In this document: positions 4,560 to 12,732 of the stretch, one piece after another | Position numbering within the stretch: the first letter of the stretch is position 1 | How the letters are laid out: every line of letters starts with the position of its first letter | Assembly (NCBI GenBank): GCA_003644505.1 | Contig: QNCM01000012.1 | Span: 1-41,197 of the forward strand | DNA length: 41,197 nt | Reading direction: 5' to 3' | Source of the DNA: Candidatus Makaraimicrobium thalassicum | GTDB taxonomy: Bacteria; Omnitrophota; Gorgyraeia; Tantalellales; Tantalellaceae | The notes under the pieces: generated by a model | The model's input: the letters and a program-made list of their open reading frames with translations, nothing else | The model's database searches: none | Told to the model about the DNA's origin: nothing | Program-made: the position numbers and the translations under genes

Positions 4560-6912
4560 TTTCTACATGCTGATTAAAAAACAGGCCCATAACATATTTC
4601 TTAGGCATCTTATCTTTGCTCTTCTTAAACTTTAGATGCACTTCGTGATTTCTGATTATAAACACGCTGGCTTTGCCTCCTGATATTAATTTTATCCTTG
4701 ATAATTCACTCATATACTGTGAAGCATCACGAGTCGAAGCTATCGACATTGTAGGCATCCCCATGGTAACAGAGAAAGGAATCATTATATTTTCACTTCT
4801 CAATCTCTTCATAAGCTCATTAGCTCTGTTCATACTAACCCCTTGGGTGTCTGCTATCGCCTCGCGCATGGTGCTTAGAGTTTGGCCATCAGAGTATAGA
4901 GCTCCCTGATGATTGCTTATGGAGTCGAGAAGATTCCCGTAGTCTATACCTTGACTTTTCTCAGCCACATATTTCACGTCAGGCATCACTGGAGATTCTA
5001 CATCGTTGATATGCTCGCTTACTTCGTAGTCCATGAGGAATCTAGTCAGAGCTCTTACTGAGTCTCTCTCGTATAGCCTCTCAACGATGTTACCTTCTTT
5101 GTCTTCTACCTCATTAAAGTTTCTTACGACTCTGCTATACACATCCTTTGGTAAAGCAGATAGCGAGCAAAAGATCGGTGCGAAGCGCCTGTTGCCCTCA
5201 CTCATATTGGTGAAGTCTGCCGTATTGGAATGAATCTCACTAAGGAAGTAGAATCGCATACGTACACTGTGGTTACAGTATAATAGTTTTATCTGACCAG
5301 CGGTCTCAGACATAAACAGCTTTATACCTTCTATTAATGCACTTCCTTGGTTATTATTCAGGCCAGAAACTACGGGCTCAGAATAGCAGACTAACATGGA
5401 ATTCATCGCATGTCTGTTTCTCCCGTCTAATATGTCCGCAGGTTTTATCTCAGTATATCCATTGGATGAGCCAGTCATTATACTGGCAAATATCTGAGCC
5501 TGTAATCCTTTGCCTAAGCGAAACTTCTCAGTAATCATTACGAATCCCCAATGAGGGCTCCATAAAGGTTCCTGTATTTTCTTGGCTCTCTGAGATAATA
5601 AGAGATGTAAGGTATCGTCATTCCCATTACACAACTGTCTCAATATACTGACAAAGTCTATGATCAATGGATGATCAATCCCGACAGGCTCCTCCCATGG
5701 GATGATCTCTGGTACGACGAAAGAATTACTGAACATCTTACCACTTTCCTCGTATACTCTAGCCCTGATTGGCTTGTGGCCTACCTCACCAGTAATTATC
5801 TTGTCTGGAGATTCACGCCAAGCTTCAGTAACCTTCACCACTGTTAAGTTACCAGACTTGGGATTGGTACGCTTTACATAGTAAGGGTAGCACGCATGAT
5901 AGCCCTCGAGGCTGGTGACTCGTGTGTTAGTATCAGAGTTATACATTTTCTGACCGTCAGACAGGAAGTGCAGATTCTCCATGAGGTACTTAAATACTTG
6001 CTCGCCTCTGGAATCTTCGCTCTCATTCTTTTTGTTATCCCTATCAACCTTTTCAAGGAGGTGCTCGAAGGTAATTTCGTCTCCCTCCCCGCCAGCAGCA
6101 AATTCATACATCACAAACTCGTCGTAAATTTCTTGGTTACCCCAGCCTCTCCTGGTACAGTAGCCTGAGATCAGCAACAGTATATTATCCCTCTCACCTT
6201 TCTTTACTATTGCTCCCTTTTTTATAACCTTTCCCTTCTTGCTTACTATATCCCTATAGAGTTCGAGCTTCTTTTCACCAAGCTTTTCTTTTTTCATCTC
6301 GGCATTTCTTTTAACATTTATTTCCGTAACATTCTTACTTTCATTCTTCTGGGGAAGCTCGTGATCGCACTTTGCTACAGGTAAATTCCTTATAACAACG
6401 TAGTGTCCGGGTTCCCAGTCTTCGCTATCTATGGATAGGTCAGGGCCTTGGACGTAGCCTCCAGTCCCTCTAATATCTATGGAACCTTCATCTCCTTTGT
6501 ATATGCTCCAGTTAGCCATGGTCTTAGTTTCGTACCCTGGATTATCGTAATACAAGTGGATACCACCTGACTTGGACCTTACAGTAAAGGTTGGATTAAG
6601 ACCTGCCTCATCCATAATTCTAAATGCTTGCTCAGGGTCAATCTCCTGGCCCTCAGGAGTCTTGATATCGATATCTACAATGGGATATGTTCTTCCTATG
6701 ACACCATATCCTTCGGGTTTCTTACCATAAAGCACGTCTGACCCTTTGTCCATATCATCATCACTGGAATCGTAATTTTGCCATCCGTGCGGCACTACTC
6801 TTTTGCCTTCATCATTCCAGTAAGCAGGGATTAAGTCTGCTTTAAGCCCTGGCAGCAAGTTTGTTATTAGTCTCTTACTTAGAGGTATATTATCTAGCTT
6901 TAAATTTCTCAT
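4534..6912 (-). CDS. Prim-pol primase-polymerase with SF3/D5-like helicase region
   Basis: 792 residues. The N-terminus is a bifunctional primase-polymerase (Prim-Pol, PF09250-like) domain: metal-binding D80 and D82 in PIVDIDIK, SGGIH (115-119) with the catalytic-type His, and IDIRGTGGYV (146-153). Residues 450-600 resemble the DUF5906/D5 superfamily-3 ATPase, but the P-loop reads TEKFRLGKGLQ (GKG at 467-469) instead of GxxGxGK, and the Walker B position reads MLVCYSEP (506-513) where family members have DE. RR (575-576) may be the arginine finger. The ATPase motifs are thus atypical. It probably primes and unwinds phage DNA. It is encoded opposite to the other replication genes, with a GAGAG ribosome site and its own promoter. 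Confidence 0.88.
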   Translation of the reverse strand: MRNLKLDNIPLSKRLITNLLPGLKADLIPAYWNDEGKRVVPHGWQNYDSSDDDMDKGSDVLYGKKPEGYGVIGRTYPIVDIDIKTPEGQEIDPEQAFRIMDEAGLNPTFTVRSKSGGIHLYYDNPGYETKTMANWSIYKGDEGSIDIRGTGGYVQGPDLSIDSEDWEPGHYVVIRNLPVAKCDHELPQKNESKNVTEINVKRNAEMKKEKLGEKKLELYRDIVSKKGKVIKKGAIVKKGERDNILLLISGYCTRRGWGNQEIYDEFVMYEFAAGGEGDEITFEHLLEKVDRDNKKNESEDSRGEQVFKYLMENLHFLSDGQKMYNSDTNTRVTSLEGYHACYPYYVKRTNPKSGNLTVVKVTEAWRESPDKIITGEVGHKPIRARVYEESGKMFSNSFVVPEIIPWEEPVGIDHPLIIDFVSILRQLCNGNDDTLHLLLSQRAKKIQEPLWSPHWGFVMITEKFRLGKGLQAQIFASIMTGSSNGYTEIKPADILDGRNRHAMNSMLVCYSEPVVSGLNNNQGSALIEGIKLFMSETAGQIKLLYCNHSVRMRFYFLSEIHSNTADFTNMSEGNRRFAPIFCSLSALPKDVYSRVVRNFNEVEDKEGNIVERLYERDSVRALTRFLMDYEVSEHINDVESPVMPDVKYVAEKSQGIDYGNLLDSISNHQGALYSDGQTLSTMREAIADTQGVSMNRANELMKRLRSENIMIPFSVTMGMPTMSIASTRDASQYMSELSRIKLISGGKASVFIIRNHEVHLKFKKSKDKMPKKYVMGLFFNQHVENEEYKDPK

Positions 6913-7024
6913 CTTATTCTCTCATAGTAGTTAGTTAGTCTCATCATGGGAGACGCCATTACTAGTTTAGGTATGTTTCATAAGCTCTCCTCGTTCTTGT
7001 TATGATAGTTCCATAGAGCACATT

Positions 7025-7053
7025 ATTATAGACTGTTATTTTAGTCACGTAAA
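7025..7053 (-). promoter_or_regulatory. Sigma70-type promoter for primase operon (conserved set, copy 2)
   Basis: On the minus strand: TTTACG (7053-7048), 17-base spacer, TATAAT (7030-7025). AAAGGGG immediately precedes the -35, as in the promoter at 12257. The expected start lies about 100 bases before the primase ATG at 6912. Confidence 0.8.
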
Positions 7054-7162
7054 CCCCTTTGGTGTAAAATAATAAAAGTAATTTTTGCTCTCTTATACAC
7101 ACGTATTATATCACATAATTACGCAAGTTAAAACACCTGATAAAAATATATTTAAACAGGTG

Positions 7163-7191
7163 TTTACAAGGAATTTTTAATACGATATAAT
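7163..7191 (+). promoter_or_regulatory. Sigma70-type promoter (conserved set, copy 3)
   Basis: TTTACA (7163-7168), 17-base spacer, TATAAT (7186-7191), preceded by ATTTAAACAGGTG as at 1848. It is divergent to the primase promoter, with about 110 bases between the two -35 elements, and drives 7227 onward. The 6913-7202 gap contains nothing else recognised. Confidence 0.85.
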
Positions 7192-7226
7192 GTATATTCA
7201 AATTGAGAAATAAAGGAAGGACAAAA

Positions 7227-7460
7227 ATGACGCAAGATATAATTACAAATCCACCGCTTGAAGAAGTACTGATTAGAGCTCAGAATGCTGTACTGGTTCG
7301 TAGACCAATCATGGATTACGAGAAAATAATCGAGCTGTTAATAAACGAGAAAGGCTACAGCCTTAACCAGGTAGCAGCGTGGCTCGTGGATAATGGCTGC
7401 GGGCGCTACTCTCCTAGCTCCATAAGTAAAGTAAAGACTGGTAACTATGGTGGCGCATAG
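7227..7460 (+). CDS. Possible small HTH DNA-binding protein (77 aa)
   Basis: The ATG at 7227 is preceded by AAGGAAGGACAAAA; an in-frame TTG at 7203 is too close to the promoter start site to be the main start. Residues 32-75 have the pattern YEKIIELLINEKGYSLNQVAAWL, then SPSSISKVKTG, resembling a Cro/C1-type helix-turn-helix (G.S..Q.A..L, recognition helix SPSSISKVK). It is the first gene after a divergent promoter pair, a usual place for an early regulator. A palindromic operator lies just downstream at 7699-7733. Binding there is inference. Confidence 0.6.
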   Translation: MTQDIITNPPLEEVLIRAQNAVLVRRPIMDYEKIIELLINEKGYSLNQVAAWLVDNGCGRYSPSSISKVKTGNYGGA

Positions 7461-7677
7461 AACTTTCGTAACTTTTGGCCAGGACCACACCCATGAAATT
7501 GATGGTGTGATATTTGACAAGGACTGCATTGCAGTCATAACTGGAGATTCGTACAAAGAGAATCGAGATACTGCCTTCAGAATATTCGGGCCTAAGTTTT
7601 GCTTCGAGTATCCAGAGGATAGGTTTGATGATGAGGATATGCACTATTACCCGAGAGGATATATTCCAGTTAATTAA
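7447..7677 (+). CDS. Small protein of unknown function (76 aa)
   Basis: The ATG at 7447 overlaps the end of the preceding gene by 14 bases, which suggests coupled translation. The product is acidic and rich in aromatic residues, with probable beta strands in the first half (MVAHRTFVTFG, IDGVIFDKDCIAVITG) and a polar DDED tail. No family is recognised. It ends 17 bases before the promoter of the DNA polymerase gene. Confidence 0.6.
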   Translation: MVAHRTFVTFGQDHTHEIDGVIFDKDCIAVITGDSYKENRDTAFRIFGPKFCFEYPEDRFDDEDMHYYPRGYIPVN

Positions 7678-7693
7678 CCGGAGAAAATAGTTG

Positions 7694-7733
7694 TTTACTT
7701 TGGACATTAGTTGTGATATGATTAGTGTCCAAA
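7694..7733 (+). promoter_or_regulatory. DNA polymerase promoter with overlapping palindromic operator
   Basis: TTTACT (7694-7699), 17-base spacer, TATGAT (7717-7722). TTTGGACA (7699-7706) and TGTCCAAA (7726-7733) form an 8-bp inverted repeat whose arms overlap the -35 and lie just past the -10. Such a layout is typical of a repressor operator. It lies 17 bases before the polymerase ATG at 7751. Unlike the other promoters it lacks the upstream AAAGGTG stretch. Confidence 0.75.
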
Positions 7734-7750
7734 TTTAATTGGAGAGAAAT

Positions 7751-9535
7751 ATGACAAAGTATGCAATTGATACGGAGACCGGACCGTTCGATCCAACAGT
7801 AAAACAGACGAACGCCTGGGCCCTAGAGCCTTACCGCGAAGAGTTTTATGTCAAATTAGTATGCGCAGTTGGAAAAGATGGTACGAAGGTAGTATCAGAC
7901 AGTGCAGAAATAACTGTAGAAACAATCAAGAATCTCAAAGAACCTGTAGTCTATTGTCACAATGCGATATTCGATATCTCAGTCCTAATCCGTAACGTAG
8001 GTTACGATACCATAAAACATATCATCTTCAGAGACACTGGCATCCTAGCCAAGTGGTTAAACAATTCCCAGAGAGACGAACACTTCCAATACTCGTTACG
8101 CAACTGTATAGAGCGCTGGCTTCCAGATCATCCTGAGACCGCTGAATTCCTCGGAATGAAGGATAATATGGAAGACTCCGACGAGTACTGGCTTACTCGA
8201 GTTATTGCTGATACAGAGTTAACCTTGGAGCTCGCATGTGAGCTTGAGAAGCTCTTACCAAGGGAGCAAGCCAAAGGATTCATAACTGAGTGCAAAGCCT
8301 TACTTCCATTGGCTGTAGGGTACATGCAGGGTATCCTCGTGGACCATGATGTAGTTGACGAGATGAAAGTAGTCTATGGGGCTAAGATCGCCAGAGCGCT
8401 TCGTGAGGCTGACCTCAGCGAATCTATTGTGAGCTCTCCATCTAAGTTAGCGTATCAGCTATTCACACTCTGGGGCTTGGCGCCTGAAGGCTTGACCCCG
8501 AAAGGTAAACCCTCTACGAGTGCATCTAATCTCAAGCTTATAGCTATCAAGTCAGGTGATCCTCGTTTGCTTAAACTTATGGAAGCGAAAAAAGCTATCA
8601 CCGTAAGGAATAAGTATATCCAGGGATTTATGAAGGCTAAGGACTATCTTGGCACTAACACCATGCACTCGCCTCCTCGTTTGTTTAACTCATACACTGG
8701 TAGAATGACGTATACCAGTAAGATGATGAAGAAATACCAGGTAGGAATCGCTCTGCACCAGCTCCCACGAAAGGACAAAGATGTTAAGCGAGCGATGGTC
8801 GCACCTCCTGGTTACAAGTTCTTCTATGCGGATTACTCTGCTCAGGAAATGAGACTCATGGCCCAGGCCAGTGAGGATAGGGCTATGCTAGACGCGTTCC
8901 ATAATGGAATGGACCTCCACAGCCTCACGACAGAGAATATTTATGGTACTCCATACGATTCCATAATAGAAGGGAAGGAGACTGACGAAGAAATCATAGA
9001 CCAGAGGAACTGTGGAAAGCTGACTAATCTATCCAGTCAGTACCGCATCGGGGCGAAGAGCTTACAGACTAAATTCTTTGAGCAGTATGACAAGATCGTT
9101 AACTTACGAGAGTCCACGCACTACCTGAACTCCTATAAGAAGACGTATCCCGGCATACCACGCTACTGGGATAAGGCTATCGGCATGGCGCGTCGCAACG
9201 GGTTCTCTCATTCCCTTATGGATAGACGGTTCTATATTCACAAGCTTGACTGGTCAGGTGAATCTTCTTCGATCAACCAGCCAATTCAAGGTAGTGGTGC
9301 TGACCTGACAGTGATAGCAATTGGTGAGGTCCATGAGAGATTCCCGTCTAACATCTTCCAGATAACTGTCCATGACAGCTTGTGCTGGTTGATGCCAGAG
9401 GATGACGACCCTCTAATCATGAAGGAATTTCTTAACTCCATTGATTACTCCAAGTATACCAGGCAGAAGCTTTTACTAGCATTCCCTCTGGACTGTGCTG
9501 TAGGCCCGAATTTAGCTGACCTGACTCCCATATAG
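7751..9535 (+). CDS. Family A DNA polymerase with 3'-5' exonuclease
   Basis: 594 residues from the ATG at 7751 (GGAGAG ribosome site); an in-frame TTG at 7739 lies inside that site. Exonuclease motifs: DTET (7-10), HNAIFD with the ExoII Asp, and IADTELTLEL near ExoIII. Polymerase motif A reads DYSAQEMRLMA, motif B region RNCGKLTNLSSQYRIGAKS, and motif C VHDSLCW, where Ser replaces the Glu of HDE seen in E. coli Pol I. There is no 5'-3' exonuclease domain, and the length matches phage PolA enzymes. It is the replicative polymerase of the phage and the first gene after a promoter with a palindromic operator. The stop TAG overlaps a GTG start of a small membrane gene. Confidence 0.97.
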   Translation: MTKYAIDTETGPFDPTVKQTNAWALEPYREEFYVKLVCAVGKDGTKVVSDSAEITVETIKNLKEPVVYCHNAIFDISVLIRNVGYDTIKHIIFRDTGILAKWLNNSQRDEHFQYSLRNCIERWLPDHPETAEFLGMKDNMEDSDEYWLTRVIADTELTLELACELEKLLPREQAKGFITECKALLPLAVGYMQGILVDHDVVDEMKVVYGAKIARALREADLSESIVSSPSKLAYQLFTLWGLAPEGLTPKGKPSTSASNLKLIAIKSGDPRLLKLMEAKKAITVRNKYIQGFMKAKDYLGTNTMHSPPRLFNSYTGRMTYTSKMMKKYQVGIALHQLPRKDKDVKRAMVAPPGYKFFYADYSAQEMRLMAQASEDRAMLDAFHNGMDLHSLTTENIYGTPYDSIIEGKETDEEIIDQRNCGKLTNLSSQYRIGAKSLQTKFFEQYDKIVNLRESTHYLNSYKKTYPGIPRYWDKAIGMARRNGFSHSLMDRRFYIHKLDWSGESSSINQPIQGSGADLTVIAIGEVHERFPSNIFQITVHDSLCWLMPEDDDPLIMKEFLNSIDYSKYTRQKLLLAFPLDCAVGPNLADLTPI

Positions 9536-9684
9536 TGTGGAGGCTCTGGTGCAAAGCGATTGGTAGTAAGGACAATCTAACAGATAGAGAAGCGGATAGG
9601 GTGGCGATGATACGTACTGCCCTAGTTTCCATTAACGTAGTATGTGCTTTGGTGATAATAGCTTATGACATCTTTCACTGGTAA
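9535..9684 (+). CDS. Small membrane protein, GTG start (49 aa)
   Basis: GTG at 9535 overlaps the polymerase stop (TAGTG). The frame ends with TAA at 9682-9684 and overlaps the next gene by 20 bases. The first half is polar and charged (KDNLTDREADR); the second half is a clear membrane segment (ALVSINVVCALVIIAY) ending in DIFHW. Stop-start overlap with GTG is common in this genome (13539, 14604, 27617), which supports translation. It would be a single-pass protein with a cytoplasmic N-terminus. Function unknown. Confidence 0.55.
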   Translation: MWRLWCKAIGSKDNLTDREADRVAMIRTALVSINVVCALVIIAYDIFHW

Positions 9685-9937
9685 TCACGGATTTATAGGA
9701 AAGGAATCTGCTTTACAAGTAACCATTGAGTTAAATAGAAGAATAGAGAGAATAAATGATTTAGAGATGCAGATTGAGGAACAGAAGGTTCTGTGTGGTG
9801 ATACACTCATAGCTCTTAAGAAGAGATTCAGGCGAGGGTATTACCTTCCATGGATTAAGCAAAACGTAAATGCCAGTGTTAGTACCTGTAATAAATATGT
9901 TCGACTAACTAAGGAAGACGAAGATGAGCAAAACTGA
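9665..9937 (+). CDS. Possible DUF3102-like coiled-coil/HTH protein (90 aa)
   Basis: ATG at 9665. Residues 20-50 form a short coiled coil (LNRRIERINDLEMQIEEQK). The second half, LKKRFRRGYYLPWIKQNVN followed by STCNKYVRLTKE, resembles the DUF3102 pattern in which a G..f..W segment precedes an HTH-like S..T...Y..L helix. Proteins of that type occur in phages and plasmids near replication genes and may bind DNA. The match is by eye and weak. The gene ends inside the start of the nuclease at 9924. Confidence 0.6.
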   Translation: MTSFTGNHGFIGKESALQVTIELNRRIERINDLEMQIEEQKVLCGDTLIALKKRFRRGYYLPWIKQNVNASVSTCNKYVRLTKEDEDEQN

Positions 9938-10616
9938 TATAGCACTATCCTGGTCACGGCTATCTAACTACCGCCAGTGTCCTGATCAATTCGCTGCCAA
10001 GTATATCCGTAAGGATTATCCTGACGAGGGAGACAATCCCGCATTTGTGAAAGGCACGAAGATACACACGCAGCTCGAAGAATATATACTGTTCATGAAG
10101 GGCGAGAAGAAAAAGCCTGTCATGGGAGCTATATCCAGGGGCGTAGTACCCTTGATTAACTGGTACTTCAGTGCCTATGGGGCTGATTCCATATTTGCAG
10201 AGCAACAGTTGGCTCTTGATCATAAATGGAAAGAGACCTCTTGGTTTGGTAAGCCTAAGGATGTGAAGTTTCGTGGTATCATCGATATGGTGATCTTCGA
10301 GACTCCAGAAGTAATGACGGTCATCGATTTCAAGTCTGGTAAGTTTAGAGCATACGACGAGGAGTTTGGCCAGCTCCATATGACTGCTGCCTATCTCTTC
10401 GAGCTATACCCTGAAATACAGACAGTTAAGTCTCTCTACTTGTTTGTTGAGCATAAGAGAAAGATTGAGGTAATCTTCGAGCGAGCCGACCATAAGAAGA
10501 CAAAGGCCAGATTTGACCTTGAGTACATCGAGGTTAACGAGGATGAAGAGTTCGCTCCTAAGAAAAACAAGTTTTGTTTCTTTTGCCTGATTAAGGAAGA
10601 CTGCAAATATGGCTAG
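9924..10616 (+). CDS. PD-(D/E)XK nuclease, RecB/Cas4-like, with Cys cluster
   Basis: 230 residues. It begins with the typical LSWSRLSNYRQCPDQF motif of RecB-family nucleases; GTKIHTQLEE gives the helix with conserved His; the active site is GIIDMV followed by VIDFKSGK (Asp, Asp and Lys of D..DxK). Cys at 19, 218, 221 and 227 match the four-Cys iron-sulfur cluster of Cas4/AddB-type exonucleases. It is expected to be a single-stranded DNA exonuclease in replication or recombination. It overlaps its neighbours by 14 and 8 bases in a run with a VRR-NUC nuclease and a helicase. There is no CRISPR array here, so a Cas4 adaptation role is not implied. Confidence 0.92.
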   Translation: MSKTDIALSWSRLSNYRQCPDQFAAKYIRKDYPDEGDNPAFVKGTKIHTQLEEYILFMKGEKKKPVMGAISRGVVPLINWYFSAYGADSIFAEQQLALDHKWKETSWFGKPKDVKFRGIIDMVIFETPEVMTVIDFKSGKFRAYDEEFGQLHMTAAYLFELYPEIQTVKSLYLFVEHKRKIEVIFERADHKKTKARFDLEYIEVNEDEEFAPKKNKFCFFCLIKEDCKYG

Positions 10617-10911
10617 CTTGAAAGAGTCAGAAGTTCAGACTCTCTTACTTCGGAGACTCAGGGATGAGTTTCCAGGCATTTATGTCAGGAAGATCCATCA
10701 GACACAGTTCAGTCATAATGGAATACCTGATTTAGTGGGCTGTCTGAATGGTATGTTCTTCGCCATAGAAGTAAAGAAGAGAGGCGGTAAGCTCTCCGCG
10801 CTACAGCAAAGAGAGCTAGACTTTATACTTGAGTCAGATGGAATAGGCTTGATCTGTTGGGAAGAAGGTGATATAACGAGGGTAATTGATGACCTACGAA
10901 TTTATTTATAG
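10609..10911 (+). CDS. VRR-NUC domain nuclease (100 aa)
   Basis: ATG at 10609 overlaps the preceding nuclease gene. The whole protein is a VRR-NUC domain: E at residue 7 in KESEVQTLLLRRL, HNGIPDLVG with the catalytic Asp, and FFAIEVKKRGGKLSALQQ with the ExK pair. Phage-encoded stand-alone VRR-NUC proteins act as Holliday-junction or structure-specific nucleases and are often encoded beside SNF2 helicases, as here; the 3' end overlaps the helicase gene by 23 bases. A joint role in branch processing is probable. Confidence 0.93.
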   Translation: MASLKESEVQTLLLRRLRDEFPGIYVRKIHQTQFSHNGIPDLVGCLNGMFFAIEVKKRGGKLSALQQRELDFILESDGIGLICWEEGDITRVIDDLRIYL

Positions 10912-12226
10912 AGATCCATACAAACATCAGTATGCCGTAATTAACTTCATGCTCCAAAATAAGAAGGGATATAACTTCTCGGGCATGGGGTCTGGTAAGA
11001 CTGCAGCATCCTTGTGGGCCACTGACATCCTTATGGAGGAGGGTAAAATAAAGAAGACCCTTATCTTGTGCCCACTTTCCATTATGCATTCAGTATGGGT
11101 CGAGGAGATTAAAGAGACAGTTCCCAATCGAGGCTATTCTATAGTCCATGGAACTCGTCCAGAAAGATTACGTGCGTTAGCTAAGGATGCTAGCTATTAT
11201 ATCAGTAACCATGATGCTGTTCGTACATATGGAGCTGAGTTCCTCAAGGCTAACTTTGACGTGATTATTATTGATGAGGTCGATGCTTATAAGAACCACA
11301 AGTCCAAGAGGTCTATCCAAGCGCAGAAGATATGCGATAAGGCCAAGGCTACCTACGGGCTTACTGGCACGCCTCTAGCTAACTCACCAGAGGATGCATT
11401 TGGAATCGGCAAGTGCGTGAACCCGTCTGGATTACCAGTAAAATATATCACCAGGTGGAGGCAAATGACTTTAGTTCAGATAGCTCCATTCATATTCGAA
11501 CCCCGACTCGACTGTGCTAAAGTGATTCACGCTGCTCTGCAGCCAGCTATAGCCTTCAAGCTAGAAGATTGTGTTGACCTTCCAGATATCTCCTATCGCA
11601 CCATGGAATTCGACATGGAGCCCAAGCAAAAGAAGTATTACGATAAGGTGAGGAAGGACCAGCTTGCAGAGTTCGGCGAAGGTACCATTGTTGCACAAAC
11701 TGCTGCCATAAAAGCCAACAAGCTTCTTCAGATATCTGCTGGCGCTGTGTATGATGAAGACGGCAACGTAATCATCATGGGGATAAAAGACAAGATCGAC
11801 TCTATTGAAAATATCGCTAGGCAAGTAGGTCAGGTGATAGTATTCTCCCAGTTCGTAAAAGTCGCAGATCATCTCGGCGAGCAGGTAAAAGACAGTCGCG
11901 TCATTTATGGAAAGACTCCCCGCAAGCAGCGAGATCAGATACTGGCAGATTTTAAAGCTAGCAGATTCTCTGTGCTTATCGCTCAGCCGAGAATCTTATC
12001 CCATGGAGTGAACATGCAGTTTTGCAGTACCATAATATTCTTTGGTCCGATCTTGGGCAACGCGTATTACCGGCAGGCGATTGGACGGATTAGAAGGTCT
12101 GGGCAGAAAAAGAAACAGCTGATTATAAACTTTTCATGTACCAAAGTTGAGAAGAAGTTATATAAGGCCTTAGAAACGAAGGAGATTACTTCTCAGGAAG
12201 TTCTCGAGCTTTATTATAATGAATAG
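10889..12226 (+). CDS. SNF2-family DEAD/H-like DNA helicase/translocase
   Basis: 445 residues from the ATG at 10889; an in-frame TTG lies one codon earlier. Walker A is SGMGSGKT (31-38), motif II DEVD (129-132), motif III LTGTPLANSP (158-167), and motif VI near the C-terminus reads QAIGRIRRSGQKK. These are signatures of superfamily 2 SNF2-like translocases. Phage members of this size commonly sit directly after a VRR-NUC gene, and the two are taken to work together on replication or recombination intermediates. The stop is 30 bases before the next promoter. Confidence 0.94.
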   Translation: MTYEFIYRDPYKHQYAVINFMLQNKKGYNFSGMGSGKTAASLWATDILMEEGKIKKTLILCPLSIMHSVWVEEIKETVPNRGYSIVHGTRPERLRALAKDASYYISNHDAVRTYGAEFLKANFDVIIIDEVDAYKNHKSKRSIQAQKICDKAKATYGLTGTPLANSPEDAFGIGKCVNPSGLPVKYITRWRQMTLVQIAPFIFEPRLDCAKVIHAALQPAIAFKLEDCVDLPDISYRTMEFDMEPKQKKYYDKVRKDQLAEFGEGTIVAQTAAIKANKLLQISAGAVYDEDGNVIIMGIKDKIDSIENIARQVGQVIVFSQFVKVADHLGEQVKDSRVIYGKTPRKQRDQILADFKASRFSVLIAQPRILSHGVNMQFCSTIIFFGPILGNAYYRQAIGRIRRSGQKKKQLIINFSCTKVEKKLYKALETKEITSQEVLELYYNE

Positions 12227-12256
12227 TAACCTTTGAAAAATAATTTTAAAAAGGGG

Positions 12257-12285
12257 TTTACAAGTAATTTTAAACGCGATATAAT
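12257..12285 (+). promoter_or_regulatory. Sigma70-type promoter (conserved set, copy 4)
   Basis: TTTACA (12257-12262), 17-base spacer, TATAAT (12280-12285), preceded by ATTTTAAAAAGGGG. Between -35 and -10 it shares AATTTT and ACG with the copy at 7163. It drives the nucleotide-metabolism part of the plus-strand operon beginning at 12313. Confidence 0.85.
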
Positions 12286-12312
12286 GAATCATCAAATCAA
12301 GGATTAAATGAA

Positions 12313-12696
12313 ATGACTGTAGCCGATATGATTGACCTTTATGTTACCATAAGAAATGAAATCTCCATGAAGAAGAAGTTATTCACAGAGTTTGAAAAGG
12401 AGGCTAAAAAAGAACTCGCGGTTATTGAGCTCGACCTTCTTGAGAAAGCACGTGATATGGGAGTCCAGTCTTTTAAGACAGAGCATGGTACTGCATTCCA
12501 GACAGTTAAGAAATATACCAGTGTTACTGATCGAGAGAAGCTCATCGAGTATGTCGAGAGTACACAAGACTATACAGTATTCACGAATAACATTTCCAAG
12601 GCCCACATCATCAACCTAATGGATGATGGACTTGACCCAGCTGATATTGGTATAGCCTATTCTGAAGAACAGGTGATCCAATTTAGAAAGAACTAA
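12313..12696 (+). CDS. Conserved phage protein of unknown function (127 aa)
   Basis: ATG at 12313, 28 bases after the -10. The N-terminal half is a long basic/acidic helix (MKKKLFTEFEKEAKKELAVI) followed by DMGVQSFKTEHGTAFQTVKKYTSVTD. That combination recurs in phage proteins encoded just before single-stranded-DNA-binding-type proteins, as here. I do not know a demonstrated function. A role in recombination or DNA protection (Gam-like helical shape) is possible but not supported by a motif. Confidence 0.75.
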   Translation: MTVADMIDLYVTIRNEISMKKKLFTEFEKEAKKELAVIELDLLEKARDMGVQSFKTEHGTAFQTVKKYTSVTDREKLIEYVESTQDYTVFTNNISKAHIINLMDDGLDPADIGIAYSEEQVIQFRKN

Positions 12697-12732
12697 TTAG
12701 CAATCTTGCTAGTTAGAAATGAGGAAGTTAGT

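Noticed and set aside
9924-10616. Cas4-type nuclease as part of a CRISPR adaptation system
   Set aside because: No Cas1, Cas2 or spacer-repeat array is present in the window; the neighbours are phage replication genes.
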